From Tardibacter chloracetimidivorans (lineage in GTDB: Bacteria; Pseudomonadota; Alphaproteobacteria; Sphingomonadales; Sphingomonadaceae), in assembly GCF_001890385.1 (NCBI RefSeq), contig NZ_CP018221.1:434001-498000 (forward strand): a stretch of 64,000 nt of DNA, given 5' to 3'. Each line of letters begins with the position of its first letter. Within the stretch, counting starts at the first letter, position 1. The translations under genes and the position numbers were made by a program. The notes beneath the pieces are model-generated. The model ran no database searches. It was not told the DNA's origin and was given only the letters and a program-made list of their open reading frames with translations. Below are positions 32,192 to 39,631 of this stretch, piece by piece.

Positions 32192-32793
32192 TCGGACGCG
32201 GCGAACGCCGCCCGAATATCATTCAACACAGCATGTCCTTTGGAGCCGCAGTGTTGTGCCATCTGAGTTACCACCTCCTGAAACTTTTTCTTCTGCTTCG
32301 TTGAAAAATCCGAAGAAATTGCCTGTAGCGCCAGAGAGAACTCATGCTCCGTCGCGTGCAGTTCAGAACACAAATCCGCAATGGCAACACGCTTTGGCTC
32401 AGTATACACCCCTCCCCAATGTGAATTTTCCAGCCTCCATTGGTTCCAAGCAGCGATAGCATCGCTCTCGTATTCAGATATTACGCCATCAGCTCGCGCG
32501 AGATATTTCAAGACCAACACAGGGCTTCGCATGCGAACCCAATCGTCGGGATGTATCCAGCCTCGATCATCCCAATTCCCGTCGCTTCTTGCTTTCGCCC
32601 GCGCCCGTTCGTTGAACCGCTCTGCCTCGCGCCGCGCCGCGCCGTTCAAGGGGTTTCTCGCCCGCTTGTTCCGCCGCTCCGGCCCTCTTGCTGACGTTGA
32701 CCGGGTGGCACCGGAACCCCCGGAATCTTGGTTCAATGCCCCGGCCAAAGCAAAACCCACCAGCACAAGCGCCCCCAGTACAAGATATTCCAT
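32149..32793 (-). CDS. Membrane-anchored TerB-like protein, probable lysogenic cargo
   Basis: 214 aa from ATG 32793. Residues 2-19 form a membrane segment (EYLVLGALVLVGFALAGA). Residues 25-90 are Arg/Ser-rich linker. Residues about 100-205 resemble a TerB-type helical domain (ARADGVISEYESDAIAAW). The base composition is visibly lower in GC than neighbours and codons are unlike. It is convergent with the repressor, the usual place for prophage genes expressed in lysogens. A role in exclusion or defence is inference only; function otherwise unknown. Confidence 0.6.
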   Translation of the reverse strand: MEYLVLGALVLVGFALAGALNQDSGGSGATRSTSARGPERRNKRARNPLNGAARREAERFNERARAKARSDGNWDDRGWIHPDDWVRMRSPVLVLKYLARADGVISEYESDAIAAWNQWRLENSHWGGVYTEPKRVAIADLCSELHATEHEFSLALQAISSDFSTKQKKKFQEVVTQMAQHCGSKGHAVLNDIRAAFAASDQSGEAFQTTRPTT

Positions 32794-32847
32794 GAACGCC
32801 CCCGATCCGTGATCGGAAACAATGCGAAAACGGCGTCGCGCTGTCAT

Positions 32848-32891
32848 TTCCGATTTTCGGATTGACAATTGCATTCCGATTATCGGAATAT
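32848..32891 (+). promoter_or_regulatory. Rightward early promoter with two operators
   Basis: TTGACA (-35) is at 32862-32867 and GAATAT (-10) at 32886-32891. The operator TTCCGA-TTA-TCGGAA (32874-32888) fills the spacer. A second copy (32848-32861, one mismatch) abuts the -35. The layout matches the promoter of the Cro-like gene base for base in spacing. Confidence 0.75.
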
Positions 32892-32917
32892 GGCCCATCA
32901 CCCGATGGGAGGCGACC

Positions 32918-33130
32918 ATGCTCAAGACTTCAACCGAATTTCCCCAGGTCGGCAGCCACGCGCTGCTGAAGGCCGGGCGCAAGCGCGTCCGCATCACCCA
33001 GCGCAACGCTGACGGCACGCTGCTGGTCAGCGGCGGCAACACCACCAAGACGGTTCGCCTGGACGAACTGCTGCCGATCGGCAGCGCCATGACGCGCGGC
33101 AGCGCCCAGCTCAGCCGGGGCGCGGCATGA
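32918..33130 (+). CDS. First gene of rightward early operon, 70 aa
   Basis: 70 aa from ATG 32918 with GGGAGG 5 nt upstream. The product is basic and beta-rich (GSHALLKAGRKRVRITQRN, then TKTVRLDELLPIG). It follows the repressed rightward promoter, so it should be made early in lytic growth. It overlaps the next gene in ATGA. No family recognised. Confidence 0.7.
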   Translation: MLKTSTEFPQVGSHALLKAGRKRVRITQRNADGTLLVSGGNTTKTVRLDELLPIGSAMTRGSAQLSRGAA

Positions 33131-33279
33131 AGCCGCACGGCATCGAGCTCACCGGCAGGGTCGCCCCGCACGGCGGCGTGTCACTTCGCGAGGGCCTGGT
33201 CTGCATGGGCATCGGCGCCGCGTTCGGCCTCGCCATCGCACTCGCCCTTCTCTGGGAGAAAGGGCTGCTGTCATGGTGA
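33127..33279 (+). CDS. 50-aa membrane microprotein
   Basis: Starts in an ATGA overlap with the previous gene and ends inside the next. Residues about 25-42 are a membrane segment (VCMGIGAAFGLAIALALL). Likely an early phage membrane peptide; function unknown. Confidence 0.65.
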   Translation: MKPHGIELTGRVAPHGGVSLREGLVCMGIGAAFGLAIALALLWEKGLLSW

Positions 33280-33749
33280 TCCGCCACGCCATCGCCCATC
33301 GTGCGCTCCGCACCATGACCAGCCGTTTGCCGGATCTGGTGATCGGTGACCCCGCGCGTCCATATCTGAAGCGCTGGTACGTCATCCCGCGCAATCCGCT
33401 GTTCAACATCTACCTGCACCAGGTGCTGCGCTCGGACGATGATCGCGCGCTCCACGATCATCCCTGGTGGAATGTCAGCTGGCTGCTCGCGGGCGAATAC
33501 GTCGAACACACGATCGACGCCGGCGGCATTCATCACCGTCGCCTCAGGACGGGCGGAGACTTCAAGTTCCGGAGCGCCCGTTCCCCGCACAGGCTCGAGA
33601 TCCGCCCCGGCACGTCCGCGCTCACCCTGTTCATCACCGGCCCCCGCATTCGCGAATGGGGTTTTCACTGTCCCGATGCCGGGTGGCGGCACTGGCGGGA
33701 TTTCACCGCCGGCGCGAACGGCGAAGTCGTAGGAAAGGGATGCGAATAA
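33273..33749 (+). CDS. Cupin-like early phage protein
   Basis: 158 aa, ATG 33273 overlapping the previous gene. Residues about 50-130 carry a double-strand pattern with LHDHPWWNVSW (His pair) and a later IREWGFH, as in small cupin-like proteins common in phage early regions. The histidines could bind a metal. The biochemical role is unknown. It ends in a TAATG overlap with the next gene. Confidence 0.7.
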   Translation: MVIRHAIAHRALRTMTSRLPDLVIGDPARPYLKRWYVIPRNPLFNIYLHQVLRSDDDRALHDHPWWNVSWLLAGEYVEHTIDAGGIHHRRLRTGGDFKFRSARSPHRLEIRPGTSALTLFITGPRIREWGFHCPDAGWRHWRDFTAGANGEVVGKGCE

Positions 33750-34222
33750 TGAACACGCCCTATCTCTGGCCTGTCGATGACGGCCCCCGCCCCGATCGCC
33801 TGCCGCGAAAGGCCGCGCCCGGCCTGATCACCCCCGGCCAGGACGAAGACCGGCCCGTGATGGTCGACGACTGGATGATCGTCGCGATCGACGACGCCAA
33901 CGACACCGGCGAGCTGATCGGCACCGCCGCCAGCTTTGGCGAGGCCTATGCAAAGGCCAACGCCGCGCCCCAGCACGCCGAAAGCGGGCGCTGGATCGCC
34001 GTCGCGCGGATCAGCTTCATGCAGACGCGCGGCCCCGATCCGAGCCGCCCGACCCGGCTCTGGTCGCGCGCCATCCGGCCCGATGCGCCCAAGGCTCCTC
34101 GCGTGCAGCACCCGGCGCCGCCCGCCGCCTCGCCCGTCGAGCTGCGCTTTCAGCGCTTCGCGATGCTGTGCCTCATCTGCCTTGGCGTCATCGCCATCGC
34201 ATCCATGCTCCTGGGGAAATAA
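33749..34222 (+). CDS. Early protein with C-terminal membrane anchor
   Basis: 157 aa. The start overlaps the upstream stop (TAATG). Residues about 30-100 form a soluble domain (VDDWMIVAIDDANDTGELIG). The last 23 residues are a membrane segment ending in GK (FAMLCLICLGVIAIASMLL). It precedes the beta clamp gene by 3 nt. Function unknown. Confidence 0.65.
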   Translation: MNTPYLWPVDDGPRPDRLPRKAAPGLITPGQDEDRPVMVDDWMIVAIDDANDTGELIGTAASFGEAYAKANAAPQHAESGRWIAVARISFMQTRGPDPSRPTRLWSRAIRPDAPKAPRVQHPAPPAASPVELRFQRFAMLCLICLGVIAIASMLLGK

Positions 34223-34225
34223 TCC

Positions 34226-35407
34226 ATGGCACGAACCGCCGCGAAGAAATCCGCGCCCGAAGCGCCGCCGATCACCACCGCCACCGTCAAGCGCCACGAT
34301 CTGGCCGATGCGCTCAGCCTTGTCGCCAGCGTGGCACCCAGGCGCGCGACCATTCCGGTGCTGGAAGGCGTGCTGATCGAGACCGGCAATGCCCGGCTGC
34401 GGCTCACCTGCACCGATCTCGATACGCGCATCACCACCGCGATCGATTGCGACGGCGTGCTGAACGCGCCGGTGATCGTCAGCGCCGCAATGCTCCGCGA
34501 TGTCGCAAAGACGCTGGCGGGCGATCAGGCGAGCCTTGCCCTTGATGACGGCAAGCTGGTGATCACCGCCCGCAACGGCGGCAAGCGGCGGCTCTGGACC
34601 ATGCCGGTCGAGGATTTCCCCGACATCAGCCTGGCGACGCCGGACAATGCCGTCACCATGCCGCGCGACCTGCTTGCAAAGGCGCTCGGCAATGTCGCTC
34701 CGGCCCAGTCCGCCGAAGAGACGCGCTATTATCTGAACGGCATCCACATCCACCCGGAGCCGGGCCAGGGCGGGCAGGATCTGCGCCTTGTCGCGACCGA
34801 TGGATCGCGCCTTCACCTGGATCGTGTGGAACTCGCCGAATTCGACGATGAGGCATGGCCCGACAGCGCGATCCTTCCCACCCGCGTGATCACCACATTG
34901 ATCGGCCTGCTGAAAGCCGCAGGCGAGGATGTGACCGATATCGGCATGGAGATCTCGGCGCGCCACTGCCGGTTCACCGTCGGAGACGTAACGCTCTGGT
35001 CAAGGCTGATCGACGGGACATTCCCCGATTATCGCCGCATCGTGCCCGGCAGCCTGCCGATCCAGTTCGAATGCCCGGCGGCCGAGCTGGTCCGCGCCAT
35101 CGCCGCGGTGGAACCGGTCGCGACCGAAAAGACCCGCGCCGTCCGCCTCCAGCTCGGCACCGCCACGTCTTCGGTCTGCATCACCACGGCCGAAGGCGGC
35201 GAGGCGATCGAGCCGATCGACGACGCCCAGCTGCGCATGGCCGATGAGATCGCCATCGGCTTCAACGCGCGGCTGCTGAAATCCGCGCTGCAGCTGTTCG
35301 GCGGCGAGCGGGCGACGATAGAGCTGTCGGACGCCGGCAGCCAGGCACGCCTCAGCTGCCCCGCGCACCCGGGCCTCACCATCATCCTGATGCCGATGAG
35401 GATCTGA
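34226..35407 (+). CDS. dnaN: Phage-encoded DNA polymerase III beta clamp
   Basis: 393 aa, close to bacterial beta (~370). Three clamp folds: about 20-135 (RRATIPVLEGVLIE), 140-260 (AEETRYYLNGIHIH, LRLVATDGSRL) and 265-390 (WSRLIDGTFPDYRRIVP). It ends ILMPMRI, like the VMPMR end of host beta. It forms a ring that tethers a polymerase to DNA. With no phage polymerase visible here, it may redirect host Pol III or repair factors. It sits mid-operon in the rightward early genes. Confidence 0.92.
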   Translation: MARTAAKKSAPEAPPITTATVKRHDLADALSLVASVAPRRATIPVLEGVLIETGNARLRLTCTDLDTRITTAIDCDGVLNAPVIVSAAMLRDVAKTLAGDQASLALDDGKLVITARNGGKRRLWTMPVEDFPDISLATPDNAVTMPRDLLAKALGNVAPAQSAEETRYYLNGIHIHPEPGQGGQDLRLVATDGSRLHLDRVELAEFDDEAWPDSAILPTRVITTLIGLLKAAGEDVTDIGMEISARHCRFTVGDVTLWSRLIDGTFPDYRRIVPGSLPIQFECPAAELVRAIAAVEPVATEKTRAVRLQLGTATSSVCITTAEGGEAIEPIDDAQLRMADEIAIGFNARLLKSALQLFGGERATIELSDAGSQARLSCPAHPGLTIILMPMRI

Positions 35408-35409
35408 GC

Positions 35410-35577
35410 ATGGCCGCCCTGCTCACGCCCGAGACGCTGGAGCTGATCGGCCTCACGGTGATCGTCGCCATCATCGCCACGCTCATCGTCGTCGCGTTCT
35501 GGGATCACGATCCGGATGCGCCACCGCCCTGCGGCGGCTGCGACAGCGCCTCCTGCATCCACTGCAACCCGTTCTGA
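35410..35577 (+). CDS. 55-aa membrane microprotein with Cys motif
   Basis: Starts 2 nt after the clamp gene. Residues about 11-30 are a membrane segment (IGLTVIVAIIATLIVVAF), followed by a Pro/Asp linker. The end is CGGCDSASCIHCNPF, four Cys in paired spacing that could bind zinc or form disulphides. Function unknown. Confidence 0.65.
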   Translation: MAALLTPETLELIGLTVIVAIIATLIVVAFWDHDPDAPPPCGGCDSASCIHCNPF

Positions 35578-35588
35578 AAAGGATCGAC

Positions 35589-35741
35589 ATGCAGCAGCAA
35601 GCATCCACCGATTGCCCTGAGCGCGCCGACGCCGACCGCTGGCGGCGCGTCCATCTGGCGGGCGACCGCAACCCGCCGATCCGGCTCATCCGGGGGAAAG
35701 TCTTCGCCTTCCCCGCCAAGGGCGAGGTGCTTGGCAAATGA
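35589..35741 (+). CDS. 50-aa early protein
   Basis: Starts MQQQASTDCPERAD and has a basic, beta-like second half (PPIRLIRGKVFAFPAKGEV). It overlaps the next start in ATGA. No family recognised. Confidence 0.6.
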   Translation: MQQQASTDCPERADADRWRRVHLAGDRNPPIRLIRGKVFAFPAKGEVLGK

Positions 35742-35971
35742 GCGGCGATCAGGACCTCTCACGCGAGATCCGCCACATGGTGCGCGAGGCCTCGGACATT
35801 ATCGAGGATCCGCGCGCCGCGCAGGAAATGGCGATCGGCATCTTCGCCACCATCCTCTCGGCCGTGCCGCCCGTGCATCGGCGCATCATCGGCCTGCACT
35901 TGGTCAATCGTGCCATCGCCCATCTGGGCGACCAGCCCGCATCACCGAAAGGGATCACCATCCATGGCTGA
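35738..35971 (+). CDS. 77-aa helical early protein
   Basis: The start overlaps the previous stop (ATGA) and the end overlaps the DUF5131 start. The product is helical and acidic (LSREIRHMVREASDIIEDPR, then FATILSAVPPVHRRI). No family recognised; possibly a small regulator. Confidence 0.6.
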   Translation: MSGDQDLSREIRHMVREASDIIEDPRAAQEMAIGIFATILSAVPPVHRRIIGLHLVNRAIAHLGDQPASPKGITIHG

Positions 35972-36950
35972 TCACACCCATATCGAATGGACCGACGCGA
36001 CGTGGAATCCGGTCACCGGCTGCAGCGTCGTCTCGCCGGGCTGCACCAATTGCTATGCGATGAAGCTGGCGGGCACGCGGCTGCAGCACCACAAGTCGCG
36101 CTATGGACTGACGGTCGGCAGCAAAGCCGGGCCGGTCTGGAACGGCGAGGTGCGCTTCAACGCCGAATGGCTGGACCAGCCGCTGCGATGGAAGCGCCCG
36201 CGCAAGATATTCGTCTGCGCGCATGGCGACCTGTTTCACGAGAACGTACCCGACGAATGGATCGACCGGGTCTTCGCTGTCATGGCGCTCTGCCCGCAGC
36301 ACATTTTCCAGGTGCTCACCAAGCGGCCAGACCGGATGCGCAAATGGGTCAGCCGCGCCGTGGGGCTCGCGCAGGCCGCACAGTGCGGCGGGACCGTTAT
36401 CGCAGACGAACTTCCCTATGTGACGGGGGCGATCTGCCACCCTGCCGGGCAGCGCGACTGGCCCCTCCCCAACGTATGGCTGGGCGTGTCGGTCGAGGAT
36501 CAGGCGCGCGCTGATCAGCGCCGGGAAGACTTCGCGAACACCCCGGCCGCGATCAAGTTCGTCAGCTACGAACCCGCGCTCGGTCCCGTGGACTGGGAGG
36601 GATGGGATTTCATCGACCAGATCATCAGCGGTGGCGAATCCGGCTCAGCCGCACGGCCATCGCATCCGGATTGGCACCGCGCCGCGCGTGATTTCTGCGC
36701 CGCAAACGACATGGCGTATTTCTTCAAGCAATGGGGTGAATATGCGCCGGGCGAAATCGCGGGCGACTATCTCGACCCGGAGCGGGTCGCCAAGGGGATC
36801 AGCCTTTGGGATGGCCGCTGGGAAGAGAGGTGGTCATATCCCGATGGTCACGTCGACGACGAACCAGATCTCTACCGCGTCGGCAAAAAGCGCGCCGGTC
36901 GCCTGCTCGATGGCGTGCTGCACAGCGCATTCCCGCAGGTGCGGGCATGA
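35964..36950 (+). CDS. Phage Gp37/Gp68 family (DUF5131) protein
   Basis: 328 aa from ATG 35964. The start IEWTDATWNPVTGC, then PGCTNCYAMKLA, gives three Cys (GC-x6-C-x2-C) as in the Gp37/Gp68 family of phages, including the KIFVCAHGDLFHE and VLTKRPDRM segments. The Cys cluster suggests a metal or iron-sulphur site, and some authors relate the fold to radical SAM proteins. The reaction is unknown. It is chained by overlap to neighbours. Confidence 0.85.
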   Translation: MADHTHIEWTDATWNPVTGCSVVSPGCTNCYAMKLAGTRLQHHKSRYGLTVGSKAGPVWNGEVRFNAEWLDQPLRWKRPRKIFVCAHGDLFHENVPDEWIDRVFAVMALCPQHIFQVLTKRPDRMRKWVSRAVGLAQAAQCGGTVIADELPYVTGAICHPAGQRDWPLPNVWLGVSVEDQARADQRREDFANTPAAIKFVSYEPALGPVDWEGWDFIDQIISGGESGSAARPSHPDWHRAARDFCAANDMAYFFKQWGEYAPGEIAGDYLDPERVAKGISLWDGRWEERWSYPDGHVDDEPDLYRVGKKRAGRLLDGVLHSAFPQVRA

Positions 36951-37273
36951 GCCTGCTCGACAGCTTCGGCTATGTCCGTTCGGAATGCCGCATCCTCGAA
37001 AGCGTCGGCTATGAGCGCAAGATCAAGGCGCTGGTGCGCGAGGTGGAGCGCCGCCGCCGCGTCTATCCGGCTATCGTCGAAAGCGGCAAGGCCAGCCAGG
37101 CCGACGTGGACGAAGAGATCGCCGCGATGGAGGCGATCCTGTCCGATTATTGGGACAAGCTGCTCACCATCCAGATCGGCGGCGCGGCCCAGGAGCTGGA
37201 GCGGCGCAGGCGTTGCCTCGACGCCGGCATCGATCCGCTCACCTTTCAGGAGCCGCAGGAGAAAGCCGCGTGA
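36947..37273 (+). CDS. 108-aa helical early protein
   Basis: ATGA overlap at the start; the stop overlaps the next GTG. The product is highly charged helix (YERKIKALVREVERRRRVYP) through most of its length, perhaps a coiled coil. No family recognised. Confidence 0.65.
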   Translation: MSLLDSFGYVRSECRILESVGYERKIKALVREVERRRRVYPAIVESGKASQADVDEEIAAMEAILSDYWDKLLTIQIGGAAQELERRRRCLDAGIDPLTFQEPQEKAA

Positions 37274-37737
37274 CACCAAGGCGCATCAAGCGGGGCCGCA
37301 CCCTGGGCTGGCGCATGCCGGAGAACACGGTCACGGTCGACCGTCGCACCAAATGGGGCAACCCCTTCAACCTGAAAGCGTCCGAACACTGCTGGACGGC
37401 GCTCGCCTGCGGCTGCAAGGGCGACCCTGCCGGCCGCCAGCGCGCATCGGTGATCCTGTTTCGCGAATGGATCAATAACGCGGCGGCGTGCCGGATCCAG
37501 GACTGCGGCCTCTATGCTGAACGGGAAGGCGAGCGCGTCGCCTTTGCAACGTCTCCCGCGATCACCGCGCCCCAGCCACCTGCGATCGAAGACATCCAGG
37601 CCGAACTGCGCGGCAGGAATCTCGCCTGCTGGTGCAAGCTGTGCGAGGCGCACCAGGACGGCCTCCCGCTTGGCGTCCAATGCGATCAATGTGCGCCGTG
37701 TCATGCCGACGTGCTGCTGGAAATCGCAAACCGGTGA
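37270..37737 (+). CDS. DUF4326-like protein
   Basis: 155 aa from GTG 37270 (GTGA overlap). Matches DUF4326: RTLGWRMPENTVTVDRRT, KWGNPF, and a late LRGRNLACWCKLCEA. Cys and Trp recur, suggesting metal binding near the end (QCDQCAPCHAD). Common in phages and elements; function unproven. The GTG start agrees with the family's short N-terminus. Confidence 0.8.
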   Translation: MTPRRIKRGRTLGWRMPENTVTVDRRTKWGNPFNLKASEHCWTALACGCKGDPAGRQRASVILFREWINNAAACRIQDCGLYAEREGERVAFATSPAITAPQPPAIEDIQAELRGRNLACWCKLCEAHQDGLPLGVQCDQCAPCHADVLLEIANR

Positions 37738-37862
37738 AGCCCGCCGCCGCCCCCTTGCAGCGCCAGCCGGACGAGGCCATTCTCCGCCTCGCCAGGGCGC
37801 TCGCACGCGCAGCGGCGAGAGAGGATCACAGACGGCTTCAGGATGAACGCGATCAGCACTAA
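37734..37862 (+). CDS. 42-aa protein preceding the integrase
   Basis: GTG start overlaps the previous TGA; its TAA lies 20 nt inside the integrase gene. Basic, helical (AILRLARALARAAARED). Small genes in this place sometimes act with serine integrases as directionality factors, but there is no direct sign here. Confidence 0.5.
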   Translation: MKPAAAPLQRQPDEAILRLARALARAAAREDHRRLQDERDQH

Positions 37863-39483
37863 GGCGGCGATCTACGCCCGGTTTTCAACCGAACTCCAGA
37901 GCGACCGCTCGATCGACGATCAGGTTGCGCTGTGCCGGGCCTTTGCCGAGCGCGAAGGTCTGGAAATCACGGCCGTCCATTCCGATCGCGCGCGCTCCGG
38001 CGGCTCGCGTTTCGGTCGCGAAGGGCTCGATGCGCTGATGGAAGACGCACGCGCCGGGCGGGTGGGCGTGGTCATCGTCGAGGCGCTCGATCGTCTCTCG
38101 CGCGACATGGAGGATCTCGCCGGCATCCATAAGCGGCTCACCTTCCAGGGCGTGCAGATCCGCGCGGTGCACGAAGGCGCGGTGAACACTGTTCTGGTGG
38201 GCCTGCGCGGCCTGATCGGCCAGCTCTACCGCGAGGACAATGTTCACAAGATCAGGCGCACCATGGCGGGCATTGCGCGCGACGGCCGTTCCGCCGGCGG
38301 GCGCGCCTATGGCTACCGGCCGTTGCCGGGTAAGCCGGGCGAGCGTGTGATCGTGGAAGAGGAAGCGGCGATCGTCCGGCGCATCTATGCCGAATATCTG
38401 GCCGGAAGGACCCCGCGCGATATCGCTTGCGGCCTCACCAAAGACGCGGTTCCGGCACCCTTCGGGGCGCGCTGGAACGCCAGCACCATCGTTGGTTCGC
38501 GGGCGCGGCAGAACGGCATTCTGCACAATCAACTCTATGCCGGCAGGCAGGTCTGGAACCGCGTGCGCATGGTCCGCGACCCCGACACCGGCAAACGTGT
38601 ATCGCGCGAGAATCTACCCGAAGAATGGACGATCACCGATGTGCCGGCGCTGGCGATCGTTGACAGCGACACCTTCGCTGCCGCCCAGGCGCGGCTGTTG
38701 GCGCGGGGCGGCGCGCGGCCATGGGAAAAGCGTCGCCCGCGCCGCATCCTTTCCGGGCTGCTCAGGTGCGGCGCATGCGGTGCGGGCATGTCCACGATGG
38801 GAAAGGACAAATCCGGACGTACCCGCATCAGGTGCACGGCCCAGGCCGAGCGCGGCGACTGCCCCGATCCGGCGACCTTCTATCTCGACACCGTCGAGAA
38901 GGCGGTGCTCGACGGGCTGCGCGGCGAGCTTGTTCACCCGACCATCATGACCGAATACGTTCGCGAGTACCACGCCGAACGGCAGCGACTGGCGGCTGAC
39001 ACCATCTCGCGACGGGCGGATATCGAACGGCGGCTCGCCGCGATCGACAAGGAAGCCGAACGCGTTACCGATTGGCTGGTGAAGGGCGTGGGCGACGTCG
39101 ACCGCCTCGATCGGCGGGCAAAGGAACTGATGGTCGAAGAATCCGCGCTGCGCGAGCAACTGGCGTCGTCTGGCGAAGCCCCGAACATCGTAACCCTGCA
39201 TCCGCAGGCGCTTAAACGCTACGAGCAGCAACTCGGTGAATTGCACAGCGCGCTCGGCCGCGCGCTGGAGCACGGCGTACAGGAAGCCGCCGACGCGGTG
39301 CGCGACCTGGTCAGCAGCATCACACTCGCCCGCGCCACCGACGGCGGCATAGCAATCGATATCGAAGGACGTCTCAACGCTTTGCTTGGCCCCGTCGCCT
39401 ACCCCAACAGCCGCCACACAGCCGTGTCGGGGGGGGTGATGGTAGCGGAGGAGGGACTTGAACCCCCGACACGCGGATTATGA
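37843..39483 (+). CDS. Large serine integrase
   Basis: 546 aa. Residues about 7-150 are the resolvase catalytic domain: Ser15 in ARFSTE, then DRLSRD near 83 with catalytic Arg. Residues about 160-270 are the recombinase domain (GYRPLPGKPGERV). A zinc ribbon follows: LRCGACGAG near 309 and CTAQAERGDC near 330-338. Residues about 370-450 form a coiled coil. The last 13 residues (VAEEGLEPPTRGL) are translated from the antisense strand of the tRNA-Met 3' end. It integrates and, with a helper, excises the phage. Confidence 0.93.
   Translation: MNAISTKAAIYARFSTELQSDRSIDDQVALCRAFAEREGLEITAVHSDRARSGGSRFGREGLDALMEDARAGRVGVVIVEALDRLSRDMEDLAGIHKRLTFQGVQIRAVHEGAVNTVLVGLRGLIGQLYREDNVHKIRRTMAGIARDGRSAGGRAYGYRPLPGKPGERVIVEEEAAIVRRIYAEYLAGRTPRDIACGLTKDAVPAPFGARWNASTIVGSRARQNGILHNQLYAGRQVWNRVRMVRDPDTGKRVSRENLPEEWTITDVPALAIVDSDTFAAAQARLLARGGARPWEKRRPRRILSGLLRCGACGAGMSTMGKDKSGRTRIRCTAQAERGDCPDPATFYLDTVEKAVLDGLRGELVHPTIMTEYVREYHAERQRLAADTISRRADIERRLAAIDKEAERVTDWLVKGVGDVDRLDRRAKELMVEESALREQLASSGEAPNIVTLHPQALKRYEQQLGELHSALGRALEHGVQEAADAVRDLVSSITLARATDGGIAIDIEGRLNALLGPVAYPNSRHTAVSGGVMVAEEGLEPPTRGL
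39440..39483. other. Probable attachment-site region (tRNA 3' end inside integrase gene)
   Basis: The integrase stop at 39481-39483 lies inside the intact tRNA-Met gene. The prophage abuts the tRNA 3' end, so the attachment core should fall within the 3' half of the tRNA. The partner copy is outside the window. Confidence 0.6.
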
Positions 39484-39516
39484 TTCCGCTGCTCTAACCA
39501 GCTGAGCTACTCCGCC
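39440..39516 (-). tRNA. tRNA-Met (CAT), elongator
   Basis: 77 nt with encoded CCA. Acceptor stem GGCGGAG/CTCCGCT with one G-T pair; D arm GCTC/GAGC; anticodon arm GCGGA-ATCATAA-TCCGC with anticodon CAT; T arm closing TTCAAGT. The acceptor and anticodon stems lack the initiator features, so elongator Met is preferred. tRNA-Ile2 (CAT) cannot be excluded by eye. Confidence 0.93.
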
Positions 39517-39538
39517 CCGAAAGGCTGACGCGCAGGCG

Positions 39539-39567
39539 CTATAAGCAGGACTCGCATCAAGGGTCAA
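39539..39567 (-). promoter_or_regulatory. Promoter of tRNA-Met
   Basis: Minus-strand TTGACC (39562-39567), 17-nt spacer, and TTATAG (39539-39544), 22 nt upstream of the mature tRNA 5' end. Confidence 0.7.
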
Positions 39568-39631
39568 CTAGCGCTGCAAAAAGCTTTCCGCTAGGGGATG
39601 CCAACCAAAGGAAAACCGGGAGTCGGAAGGA

